The notes below the pieces were generated by a model, which was given only the letters and a program-made list of their open reading frames with translations, ran no database searches and was not told the origin of the DNA. Made by a program: the position numbers and the translations under genes. Shown here piece after piece: positions 7,984-16,662 of a stretch of DNA of 38,935 nucleotides. The DNA comes from Methylocystaceae bacterium UBA5192 (GTDB taxonomy: Bacteria > Pseudomonadota > Alphaproteobacteria > Rhizobiales > Beijerinckiaceae). The number at the start of each line of letters is the position of its first letter. Within the stretch, counting starts at the first letter, position 1. The DNA lies in assembly GCA_002412985.1 (NCBI GenBank), contig DHWC01000045.1:1-38935 (forward strand), given 5' to 3'.

Positions 7984-9195
7984 TTATTTTTTGACAATGG
8001 AAGCTGGCGCGGCAGAGCGCTTTGTTTTCTTCTTTGGAACCTGAGCAACAGCCTCAACTTCATGGGCGACTGCGGACATGTCCCGACGCGGATCAGATGC
8101 TAGAGCCCGCACCAGGGGCGTCTGTGTTTCCAATGCATGACGTTCCGCAGCCATTCTCGCCGTGGCAGGGGAGACGACTGAAGCGCTCTGAGTAATTTGC
8201 GGATCAAGCGGTTTAGTCGTCTGGCGGGATTTGTCTTCTAACTTAATTTCTACTGGCGGTTCGATTGCCTCTGGACGACTCACATCGGCGACGCGAGAAG
8301 CAAAAGATGGATGCTGACCGCCATCTTGATACACAATGCGCACGGGAGACACTCCGCTACGCTCTAATTCTGCTATCTTGGCGTTGTCTTTTTCTTCTTT
8401 TTCAGAGACTGCGCGCGCAATGTCAGGATTAGTTTTTAAAGAAGGACATGAGGCGCCGACATCCATATTCTCACCGTCTACCGGCGTGGCGTCAAAGACA
8501 TATTTGTAGCCGCAGAAGGCTACACGCGGCTCCTGCTTAGTTACCTCAAAATGATCATTTCCTTGCTTCAGCTGCTTCCAGAAAGAAATATTCGCATCAA
8601 GACGATGCTTTGCCATATTTTCCGGGGTCATCCGAAAAGGATAGGATTGCATCTGAATATTTCGCTGCCCGCCCTCAAATGCTGAGCGAGCAATTGCATA
8701 AATCTCCGCAATTTGTTTGTCCGTCATAGAAAAACAACCTGCCGATGAACACGCGCCATGAACCATGATTGCGCCACCCGTATGACCCAGCGCACGATCA
8801 AGTTGATTGGGATAACCTACATTAAAAGACAAATAATAATTTGAATTAGGATTCATTTGCCCTGGAGAGATCGCATAAAAACCCTCTGGAACCTGACGAT
8901 CGCCCTCGCGCGTCTTTGGACCCAACTGGCCTGACCAGCGGCACATTGGAAAAGTCTTGAGATGCGCGTAGCGCCCATCCGACCGCATTTTCCAGATCTC
9001 GAGCTCAGCTTCTTTTTTATACGACCGGATAAGCATTGGCGACTGTGGATCCGATCCGACCTGAGCCATTAAGGCAACGGTTTCAGGAGGAATTGGCGCC
9101 TGGGCGCGATGTGCAAAATCTTCCTGACAGGCGCTCAGCGTTAATACAGCCGCGAAAAGCATCGTTCTAACAGGAATAATCCGACCAAAGGACAT
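7984..9195 (-). CDS. L,D-transpeptidase (YkuD/YafK type) lipoprotein
   Basis: 403 residues from ATG 9195. A lipoprotein signal ends in the lipobox LSAC, with the lipidated cysteine at residue 23. The YkuD catalytic site is H146-G-A-C-S-S-A-G-C154-F, with C154 the nucleophile, so it should form or edit 3-3 murein cross-links or attach murein partners. From about residue 255 the protein is a long polar tail rich in A, E, P and K that ends KKTKRSAAPASIVKK, probably disordered. The start choice rests on AAGGG five bases before ATG 9195; an in-frame TTG at 9210 would add five residues. It lies about 230 bases downstream of accA, which is too far to prove a shared transcript. Confidence 0.88.
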   Translation of the reverse strand: MSFGRIIPVRTMLFAAVLTLSACQEDFAHRAQAPIPPETVALMAQVGSDPQSPMLIRSYKKEAELEIWKMRSDGRYAHLKTFPMCRWSGQLGPKTREGDRQVPEGFYAISPGQMNPNSNYYLSFNVGYPNQLDRALGHTGGAIMVHGACSSAGCFSMTDKQIAEIYAIARSAFEGGQRNIQMQSYPFRMTPENMAKHRLDANISFWKQLKQGNDHFEVTKQEPRVAFCGYKYVFDATPVDGENMDVGASCPSLKTNPDIARAVSEKEEKDNAKIAELERSGVSPVRIVYQDGGQHPSFASRVADVSRPEAIEPPVEIKLEDKSRQTTKPLDPQITQSASVVSPATARMAAERHALETQTPLVRALASDPRRDMSAVAHEVEAVAQVPKKKTKRSAAPASIVKK

Positions 9196-9428
9196 TCTCA
9201 CCCTTTCCAACTCGCCTCATGGTTCTGAGTGCGGCTTAGGATCGCTTTTTTAAATCACCCTGGACAATAATGCGCCGGTTCTTTAGCTCAAAAAAGGAGC
9301 CTATTTCCAGAGCCCTCATCCTAACTAACAGGCAGTAACCTAATCCTTAAGATCAGCGAGCTCGGTCACGCGTAAGTCAAAAAAGCGAACCGCAGAGCCG
9401 TCGATCTGAGGTATTAAGGTGTTAGACT

Positions 9429-10394
9429 TTAGCGCTTTTCTTCAATCTTGCGGCCCATTGAGAGAAATTTAGCGGCGCGTAACTCTTTGATCTGCTGCCG
9501 AGAATAATTTTTCAAGCCAGCCAATTCAGTCTCTATCGCCCGACCAACAGCCGCTATTGCGCTTGCAGGATCCCGATGAGCGCCGCCAGCGGGCTCAGTG
9601 ACAATAACGTCAATTATGCCAAACTTGAGGAGGTCCTGCGCTGTAATTTTCATACTCACAGCAGCATCCTGCGCCTTTGCAGAGTCTCGCCACAATATTG
9701 AGGCCGACGCTTCGGGAGAGGCGACTGTGTAGACCGCATGTTCAAGCATGAGAACTTTGTTTGCCGCCGCGATCGCAATAGCGCCGCCAGAACCGCCTTC
9801 GCCAACAACCACGGCTATGTTTGGCACCCCCAACCCAAGCGCGGCGTCGGTTGATCTTGCAATCGCCTCGGCTTGGCCGCGTTCTTCAGCATCTATTCCT
9901 GGAAACGCTCCCGCAGTGTCGACGAGTGATATGACAGGAAGACCAAAACGGTCCGCCAGTGACATTAAGCGGACAGCCTTACGATAACCCTCTGGACGCG
10001 CCATTCCAAAATTATGATGGAGCCGACTTGCCGTATCTGAACCTTTTTCTTGTCCAATAATGCAGACCGCTTCACCCTGAAAGCGACCAAAGCCGCCAAC
10101 AATTGCTGCGTCTTCGCCAAAGAGACGATCGCCCGCAAGCGGCGTGAATTCTTTGATTAGCTGTTGAACGTAATTTGAGAAATGTGGTCGCTGAGGGTGA
10201 CGGGCGACTTGAATCTTGTGCCATGGCGAGAGAGTGGCATAAAGATCTGTGAGCGCTTTTGCTGCCTTAGCCTCAAGCTTAGATAATTCCTCACTGATGG
10301 AGACGCCTTCGCCTTTTTCAGCGAGTGCGCGCAATTCTTCCACCTTTGTCTCTAGTTCCGCGACAGGTTTTTCAAAATCGAGATATGAGCGCAT
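9429..10394 (-). CDS. accA: Acetyl-CoA carboxylase carboxyltransferase subunit alpha
   Basis: AccA pairs with AccD to move the carboxyl group from biotin to acetyl-CoA, giving malonyl-CoA for fatty acid synthesis in the cytoplasm. The N-terminal helix (YLDFEKPVAELETKVEEL) is typical. The crotonase-type core includes GDRLFGEDAAIVGGFGRF, the CoA/biotin region SLVDTAGAFPGIDAEERGQA and VVGEGGSGGAIAIA. At 321 residues it is normal and complete. The ATG at 10394 has only a distant GAGGA. It is divergent from the alpha/beta hydrolase gene. In many relatives a xerC/xerD gene lies just upstream; here xerC is about 19 kb away. Confidence 0.97.
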   Translation of the reverse strand: MRSYLDFEKPVAELETKVEELRALAEKGEGVSISEELSKLEAKAAKALTDLYATLSPWHKIQVARHPQRPHFSNYVQQLIKEFTPLAGDRLFGEDAAIVGGFGRFQGEAVCIIGQEKGSDTASRLHHNFGMARPEGYRKAVRLMSLADRFGLPVISLVDTAGAFPGIDAEERGQAEAIARSTDAALGLGVPNIAVVVGEGGSGGAIAIAAANKVLMLEHAVYTVASPEASASILWRDSAKAQDAAVSMKITAQDLLKFGIIDVIVTEPAGGAHRDPASAIAAVGRAIETELAGLKNYSRQQIKELRAAKFLSMGRKIEEKR

Positions 10395-10521
10395 GGGTAA
10401 AAGCGAATTTCCTCAAAGCATTGCTGGAGCCAGAGATCCCGATAAGCGCAGGGCATAGCTGGAATCCCGGCAAACTCGCCGCTACGCTCTGGGAAGTCAA
10501 GAAAGCAGCCCATGCCGATCG

Positions 10522-10554
10522 TTAATGACCAAAAAATGCAATCTAAGTCATTAA
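10522..10554. repeat. 8-base perfect inverted repeat between accA and the hydrolase gene
   Basis: TTAATGAC (10522-10529) and GTCATTAA (10547-10554) are perfect reverse complements separated by 17 bases, 37 bases before the hydrolase start. The spacing would suit a dimeric regulator, and the AT-rich surroundings suit a promoter. An arm of this length also arises by chance in AT-rich DNA, so the regulatory reading is weak. Confidence 0.35.
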
Positions 10555-10590
10555 GATAATAACAAAAACAACACACAGGAGCGCAGATTA

Positions 10591-11475
10591 ATGACACAAA
10601 CGAGCTATGCAAACAGCGCGCCCCAGAGCTGCTTTCTGACTGTCCCAGATGGGCTACGCCTGCACTACTTAGATTATCCCTCCCCTTCCCCCCAGCGCCT
10701 ACCCCTAATCTGCCTGCCTGGCCTTGCCCGCTCCGCCGACGATTTTTCACGTGTTGCCTCAGAGATTAACGCTCGCGGCAGACGCGTCATCGCCATAGAT
10801 TATAGAGGCCGAGGACAATCAGATTGGGATCGCGACTGGCGCGGCTATACGCTTGATAGGGAACAATCGGATATTTTCGCAATACTCGCTAAGGCGGAAA
10901 TTTCTCAAGCCGTTTTTCTCGGCACCTCACGCGGGGGAATGCATATCATGCGCATTTGCGCCCATAGGCCCTCTCTGGTGCGCGCTGCAATTCTAAATGA
11001 CATTGGACCAAAAATTGAAAATGATGGCCTGCTGCGGATTAAGCGTTATGTCGGGAAATTACCGCCTTTAAATTCCATGTCCGATACAATCGCCTTAATG
11101 CGCATGTCGATGGCGCCATCCTTCCCAAGCGTTGAATGGGATGACTGGGAAACCTACGCCCGACACACATTTATTGAAAAGAACGGTAAAATTGTTTTGC
11201 GATATGATCCAGAACTTTCACATACGCTTGATGCTGTAACGCCCGACAGTGAATATGAGACATTCTGGCGTGAATTTGACTTTCTAAAAAAGGTAAACCT
11301 TCTTGTCATTCGCGGTGAGACATCAGATATATTCTCTAAGGAAACCTTAGAAGAAATGAGGCGGATCGCCCAAAATTTACAAAGCCTGACCGTTATGGGT
11401 CAGGGGCATGCTCCCCTCCTGCTTGATCGCTCGACGATAGAAAAAATTGCTTTATTTCTCGATGGTTGCCCTTAA
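10591..11475 (+). CDS. Alpha/beta-fold hydrolase
   Basis: 294 residues of the alpha/beta hydrolase fold. The oxyanion-side motif is CLPGLARSADDF, the nucleophile elbow GTSRGG places the serine at residue 113, the likely acid is D246 (RGETSDIFS) and the histidine is H273 (GQGHAPLL). The early core RVIAIDYRGRGQSDWD is typical. The fold covers esterases, lipases and C-C bond hydrolases, and nothing here fixes the substrate. AGGAG lies nine bases before the ATG. There is no signal peptide, so it should be cytoplasmic. It lies 89 bases before pepN on the same strand. Confidence 0.9.
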   Translation: MTQTSYANSAPQSCFLTVPDGLRLHYLDYPSPSPQRLPLICLPGLARSADDFSRVASEINARGRRVIAIDYRGRGQSDWDRDWRGYTLDREQSDIFAILAKAEISQAVFLGTSRGGMHIMRICAHRPSLVRAAILNDIGPKIENDGLLRIKRYVGKLPPLNSMSDTIALMRMSMAPSFPSVEWDDWETYARHTFIEKNGKIVLRYDPELSHTLDAVTPDSEYETFWREFDFLKKVNLLVIRGETSDIFSKETLEEMRRIAQNLQSLTVMGQGHAPLLLDRSTIEKIALFLDGCP

Positions 11476-11564
11476 TCAGGTTAAATTATTTACGCTCCTG
11501 CCTCGTCTATTTTCTGCTGCGCCTTATCTGTCCATTCAAACTTTGAGTTAATCTAGAGGTTTAC

Positions 11565-14216
11565 ATGCGCCCTTCATCAAACACGCCTGTTCGTTTATCG
11601 GAGTATCGACCCTCAGATTTTCTCATTGATGCAGTTTATCTCGATATTCGACTAGATCGCGCAGCGTCAAAAATATTCGCGCGACTCAGCATAAGACGAA
11701 ATCCCAACAGCTCATCTAATACAGCTTTAATTTTAGATGGCGATGAACTCGCGCTTCTAGAGGCTAAACTTAACGGCAAATTACTAGACCAAGAAGAATA
11801 TCTTGCGACGCCAGACAGCTTCACACTTCACCATACCCCGGAAAATCCCTTCACTTTAGAAATTACAACTGAAATTAATCCAACCTCAAATACGCAACTA
11901 TCGGGACTATATCGCTCAGGAAGCGCTTTCTGCACCCAATGCGAGGCTGAAGGATTTAGAAGAATTACCTATTTTCTTGATCGACCAGATGTACTCGCAA
12001 TCTACACAACGCGAATTCAGGCAGATAAATACGACGCGCCAGTTCTGCTCTCCAACGGCAACTTAAAGGAAAGTGGCGAGATCGTAGAAGGCAATCAGCA
12101 TTACGCAATTTGGCACGATCCATTTCCAAAGCCTTCGTACCTTTTTGCTGTCGTGGGAGGAGATTTAGGCGTATTGCGCGACAATTTTGAAACAATGAGC
12201 GGAAGAAAAATTGATTTAGCCATTTATGTTGAGCACGGCAAAGAAGCACGCGCAGATTATGCTATGGATGCGCTTAAACGTTCTATGCGCTGGGATGAGC
12301 AAAAATTTGGCCGAGAATATGATCTCGATGTTTTCAATATTGTCGCTGTTTCTGATTTTAATATGGGAGCTATGGAAAATAAAGGCTTAAATATTTTTAA
12401 TGATAAGTATGTCCTTGCATCACCTGAAACGGCAACAGATCATGATTATTCTGGTATTGAAGCAGTCATTGCACATGAATATTTTCATAATTGGACAGGC
12501 AATCGCATAACATGTCGCGATTGGTTTCAGCTTTGCCTCAAAGAGGGCCTGACTGTATTTCGTGACCAAGAATTTTCAGCTGACCAGCGCTCGCGCGCCG
12601 TTGAGAGAATTAGCGATGTCCGAGGATTAAGACTCATCCAATTCCCTGAGGACAGCGGGCCGCTAGCGCATCCGGTCCGCCCTGAAATTTATCACGAGAT
12701 CAACAATTTTTATACAGCTACTGTCTACGAAAAAGGCGCAGAAATTATAAGAATGCTGCGAACGCTGATTGGTGAGAAAGTATTTCGGGAAGGAATGGAT
12801 CTATATTTTAACAAATATGATGGAACAGCCGCCACTATAGAAGACTTTCTCTCGTGTTTTGCTAAGAGCGCCAATCGAGATCTCACGGACTTTTCTCGCT
12901 GGTATCATCAAGCAGGAACCCCCATACTCTCGATAAAAAACGAGTATAACAGCACACAAAAAACATTAACGCTTACTCTTGAACAGCACACCCCACCTAC
13001 GCCACATGAAAAGGAAAAAAAACCCTTTGTCATTCCAATCATTCTAGCTCTTATTTCTGAAACGGGCGATAAATATAGCCTCACCAGCAGTCAAATGACA
13101 CCGACAGAAACTAACAATGGTGTAATTGAGTTCTGCGAGACAAAAAGAACTTTAAAATTTGAAAACCTTTCGTCAAAACCTACTCTTTCAATTTTAAGAG
13201 GCTTCTCCGCTCCAGTAAAACTCACCACTGAACAAACTGAAGAAGACTTAGAGCGCCTTTTGTTGCATGATGACGATCCGTTTAATCGTTGGCAGGCCGC
13301 GCAAGATCTTGCTCTCAGAGCTATCATCAGTCGCATAAAATCTATTAATGACAAAGCAAACCCACATAAAGCGAGAAAACTGGTTAACGCCTTTCGCGCG
13401 CTCATAAGCGAAGGTCTCACCGACCCTGCCTTTATCGCTCAAACGCTTTCTTTGCCATCAGAACTTGATCTCGCACGTGAGATAGAAAAGGAGGTGGATC
13501 CCGACATCATTCATCTTTCGCGACGCAGCCTAAAAGAAGAAGTCAGCCTCCCATTAATTGGCGAGATGGAAGAACTCTACAATCGATTAGAAGATCCTCG
13601 TCCCTATCAACCAGATGCGGCTGGCGCAGGGCGCCGCGCTCTCCGAGCTACGCTGCTCGATCTCATTGCAGCCGGAAATAAAGATAAAGGCGAGACGCTA
13701 GCTGAAAGGCAGTTCGTAGAAGCTAACAATATGACAGACCGGCTATCTGCTCTTTCAGCGCTGGCTGCTATTGGACGGCCTTCACGAGAAAAAGCTCTAA
13801 CCAACTTCTATGAGCAGTTCTCTGACGATCATTTAGTGATTGATAAATGGTTCGCGCTTCAAGCCATGATACCCGAACCAGCAACAATCCAAAGAGTGAT
13901 ACAACTCATGCAGCATGCTGATTTTTCAATGAAAAATCCAAATCGTCTCAGATCATTGATCGGCACGTTCACAAATATGAACCTAACAAGTTTCCATGCG
14001 CTCGATGGATCAGGCTACGCATTGCTCAAGCGCGTTGTGTTAGAAGTCGATCCTCTCAATCCGCAGATTGCCGCCCGCCTACTCTCCTCTTTACGGTCAT
14101 GGCGCACATTTGAGCCCCGCCGCAGAGCGCTCATCGAAAGTTTACTCAGGGAAGTGCTCGGGCAAGATAAAATCTCTGCTGACCTCAAGGATATCGCAAC
14201 ACGAGCTCTAGGTTAA
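11565..14216 (+). CDS. pepN: Aminopeptidase N (M1 zinc metallopeptidase)
   Basis: This protein removes N-terminal residues from peptides in the cytoplasm during protein turnover. The 883-residue length is normal for bacterial PepN. The substrate motif GAMEN is at 268-272. The zinc site is H304-E305-Y-F-H308 with the third ligand E327 (KEGLTVF). The C-terminal helical superhelix runs from about residue 560 to the end. The ATG at 11565 has GAGG five bases upstream. An 8-base hairpin follows the stop. The next gene, a sensor kinase, begins 131 bases later on the same strand. Confidence 0.97.
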   Translation: MRPSSNTPVRLSEYRPSDFLIDAVYLDIRLDRAASKIFARLSIRRNPNSSSNTALILDGDELALLEAKLNGKLLDQEEYLATPDSFTLHHTPENPFTLEITTEINPTSNTQLSGLYRSGSAFCTQCEAEGFRRITYFLDRPDVLAIYTTRIQADKYDAPVLLSNGNLKESGEIVEGNQHYAIWHDPFPKPSYLFAVVGGDLGVLRDNFETMSGRKIDLAIYVEHGKEARADYAMDALKRSMRWDEQKFGREYDLDVFNIVAVSDFNMGAMENKGLNIFNDKYVLASPETATDHDYSGIEAVIAHEYFHNWTGNRITCRDWFQLCLKEGLTVFRDQEFSADQRSRAVERISDVRGLRLIQFPEDSGPLAHPVRPEIYHEINNFYTATVYEKGAEIIRMLRTLIGEKVFREGMDLYFNKYDGTAATIEDFLSCFAKSANRDLTDFSRWYHQAGTPILSIKNEYNSTQKTLTLTLEQHTPPTPHEKEKKPFVIPIILALISETGDKYSLTSSQMTPTETNNGVIEFCETKRTLKFENLSSKPTLSILRGFSAPVKLTTEQTEEDLERLLLHDDDPFNRWQAAQDLALRAIISRIKSINDKANPHKARKLVNAFRALISEGLTDPAFIAQTLSLPSELDLAREIEKEVDPDIIHLSRRSLKEEVSLPLIGEMEELYNRLEDPRPYQPDAAGAGRRALRATLLDLIAAGNKDKGETLAERQFVEANNMTDRLSALSALAAIGRPSREKALTNFYEQFSDDHLVIDKWFALQAMIPEPATIQRVIQLMQHADFSMKNPNRLRSLIGTFTNMNLTSFHALDGSGYALLKRVVLEVDPLNPQIAARLLSSLRSWRTFEPRRRALIESLLREVLGQDKISADLKDIATRALG

Positions 14217-14219
14217 AGC

Positions 14220-14246
14220 AGATGAACAGAATGAAGCCGTTCATCT
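14220..14246 (+). repeat. Hairpin just after pepN
   Basis: AGATGAAC (14220-14227) and GTTCATCT (14239-14246) form a perfect 8-pair stem with an 11-base loop, starting three bases after the pepN stop. No T run follows on the plus strand, so this is not a textbook intrinsic terminator. It may protect the 3' end or weaken readthrough into the kinase gene. Confidence 0.4.
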
Positions 14247-14347
14247 AAAATTAAGGACTGGACAAAGCGCCCAGAAGAGATTCGAATGAAGCTGATTCGG
14301 GTAGGCGTCCTTTTGCCCGTATGATTGCCTAATTTCGGAGAGATCTG

Positions 14348-16660
14348 ATGACGCGCCGCGATGCAGCGCGAGGCATGAATCACGCCGAGAATGTCTGGAG
14401 TGGTTCGTGCTTCGACCAAGACAAATACAGTAGTCTTTCTTGCACTACCTGGCGTCATCTAAAAATTATAGCAATCGGCTGCATAAGCTTTGTCGCCTTA
14501 AGCGTGCTGCTTCTATTCACGCTGATTTCTTCAAGAGAACAGATTTTAAAAGACTCTGTTTCAAATTTAGATTTTCTAGCCCGTCAAGCTGCCCATGAAA
14601 TTAATGATAAAATTCAATCTAATCCTCAATTGACGTTTCAGATCGCTTCTGAGCAATTCCTACCAGCTCAAGCTTTCTCACAAGGCCGGCAACTCACCAT
14701 TGTTACCGCAAAAGGCGAAATTGCGGCCTCTTTTCCGTTCCATCTACAATCACCTCTTGCACTTAATAATGCCAATAAATCAAATAAATCTATTTCATTT
14801 ATTAGCGATAAAACTCAAGCATCTGATCTCGATTACCTAACTGACATCGAGCATATTGTCGTCACACGCGACTTACCTACGCCCTACAGCCAACTGATTA
14901 TGAGCCAACCTTTGAGCAGCGTTGTCTCAACCTGGAATAAGCTCCTGATTTTATCTGTGACATTATTTCTTCTGGTCTCAGCAATATTTTATCTGCTTAT
15001 TGCAAGCAATATCCGCCAGCATCATAAAGCCTCTGTTTCAAAACAATTAAATAGCCTTATGCGCATGAGGCTGGAGGCTGCGCTGTCACGCAATGGTTGC
15101 GGTCTATGGGACTGGGATATTCAAAACAATAGAATATACTGGTCAGATTCCATGTATGAACTACTGGGCCTCTCAGCAAGCCATCAATACATATCCTACC
15201 AGCAGCTGAATGAACTTATTCACCCAGACGACAGAGATTTTTCTCTTTTTAGTGAATTTCAAAATGTAGAAAAACAATTAGACCATCAATTTCGAATTAG
15301 ACATGCTAACGGAAATTGGATCTGGTTACGTGCACGGATACAATTAATTGAACACAGCCAAACCAAACAGAAACATCTTGTGGGAATTGTAGCTGATGCA
15401 TCAGAAAGCCGCGAACTTGTAGAACGCAATGAACTAGCCAATGCGCGCCTACGAGATGCAATGGACTCTACGTCTGAGGCATTTGTTTTGTGGGACAATC
15501 AAAATTGTCTTGTCGCCTATAATACAAAATTTATTGAATTCTACGGCTTAGACGCACCGACGATCGCTATTGGTATGCATAAATTTGAAATAATGAACCT
15601 GGCCAAGGCGCCGCTGAAGCAGATTGAAACATCTCCTAGAGAATTAAGCGGGAAAGATGCCCATACCTATGAAGCGCAACTCCGGGATGGGCGCTGGCTA
15701 CAAATAAATGAACGGCCGACAAAAGATGGCGGGCATATATCTGTAGGAGCTGATATCACTGCACTCAAAAGAAAAGAAGCGCAACTCTATGAATCAGAGC
15801 GACGCCTCACTCAAAGCGTAAGAGATTTAAATCGCTCTAGACAAACTTTAGAAATCCAAGCTCAAGAACTAGCGACCCTAGCAGAAAATTATCATAATCA
15901 GAAAGCGGAAGCAGAAGCAGCAAATTTAGCTAAGTCAGAATTCCTAGCAAATATGAGCCATGAACTTCGCACGCCTCTAAATGCAATCATTGGTTTTTCA
16001 GAAATGATGTTGGCTGAGCCATTTGGATCCCTTGGCTCACCAAAATATATCGACTATTGTCAAAGTATTTTAAAAGGTGGAACATATCTAAATCAGGTTC
16101 TCTCGGACATTCTTGACATGTCCTTGCTCGATCAAGGCAAGGTTCGGCTAAAAAAAGAAACCATAAATATTAGCGACCTTATCGGAGATGCCGTTGAGAC
16201 ATATCTTGATCGCGCAAAGGCTAAAAATATTAAAGTCATAATTGACGTAAAAGATCAGCTGCATTGTATTGGCGACGCACAAGCAATCAATAAGGCGCTT
16301 AGCGCTCTCATCTCAAATGGCCTTAAATTTAATGACGCCGGGGGCTCAATACGTATCTGCGCACGCGCTCACGGGACCATAAATACAATTTATGTTGAAG
16401 ATTCCGGGCACGGCATTGATCCAACCATCGCTACAAAGCTTGGACGTCCATTTGAACAAAGCACACAGTTACTAGAAAATGGCATGAAGGGATCCGGACT
16501 AGGCTTAGCGATCGCGCAGTCAATTAGCCAACTCCATGGCGGCTCCTTACGCATAAAATCAAAAAGAGGCATCGGCACAGTCGCTATGCTTCGGCTACCC
16601 GCCCATTCTGCTCATTCCGATCAGGTTAAGCCGCTCTTTCGCTCCAGAGAGGCAGCCTAA
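14348..16660 (+). CDS. Membrane PAS-domain sensor histidine kinase
   Basis: 770 residues. Membrane helix 1 is at about 38-61 and helix 2 at 198-220, enclosing a periplasmic domain of about 135 residues. A PAS domain follows at about 245-355 (WDWDIQNNRIYWSDSMYELL), then a second PAS at 370-475 (AFVLWDNQNCLVAYNTKF), a coiled coil at about 478-530, HisKA with the phospho-acceptor H538 (MSHELRTPLNAIIGF), and HATPase_c with N657, DSGHGID and GSGLGLAI. The HisKA region resembles the DivJ/PleC/PdhS group of alphaproteobacterial kinases, but that subfamily call is unsure. It has no receiver domain, and no response regulator is adjacent. GGAG lies seven bases before the ATG. The 3' end is two bases from the stop of the convergent kinase. 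Confidence 0.9.
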   Translation: MTRRDAARGMNHAENVWSGSCFDQDKYSSLSCTTWRHLKIIAIGCISFVALSVLLLFTLISSREQILKDSVSNLDFLARQAAHEINDKIQSNPQLTFQIASEQFLPAQAFSQGRQLTIVTAKGEIAASFPFHLQSPLALNNANKSNKSISFISDKTQASDLDYLTDIEHIVVTRDLPTPYSQLIMSQPLSSVVSTWNKLLILSVTLFLLVSAIFYLLIASNIRQHHKASVSKQLNSLMRMRLEAALSRNGCGLWDWDIQNNRIYWSDSMYELLGLSASHQYISYQQLNELIHPDDRDFSLFSEFQNVEKQLDHQFRIRHANGNWIWLRARIQLIEHSQTKQKHLVGIVADASESRELVERNELANARLRDAMDSTSEAFVLWDNQNCLVAYNTKFIEFYGLDAPTIAIGMHKFEIMNLAKAPLKQIETSPRELSGKDAHTYEAQLRDGRWLQINERPTKDGGHISVGADITALKRKEAQLYESERRLTQSVRDLNRSRQTLEIQAQELATLAENYHNQKAEAEAANLAKSEFLANMSHELRTPLNAIIGFSEMMLAEPFGSLGSPKYIDYCQSILKGGTYLNQVLSDILDMSLLDQGKVRLKKETINISDLIGDAVETYLDRAKAKNIKVIIDVKDQLHCIGDAQAINKALSALISNGLKFNDAGGSIRICARAHGTINTIYVEDSGHGIDPTIATKLGRPFEQSTQLLENGMKGSGLGLAIAQSISQLHGGSLRIKSKRGIGTVAMLRLPAHSAHSDQVKPLFRSREAA

Positions 16661-16662
16661 AC

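Noticed and set aside
9379..9393. Terminator after accA (GCGGTTCGC then six T on the minus strand)
   Set aside because: The stem has only three pairs, too short to be convincing.
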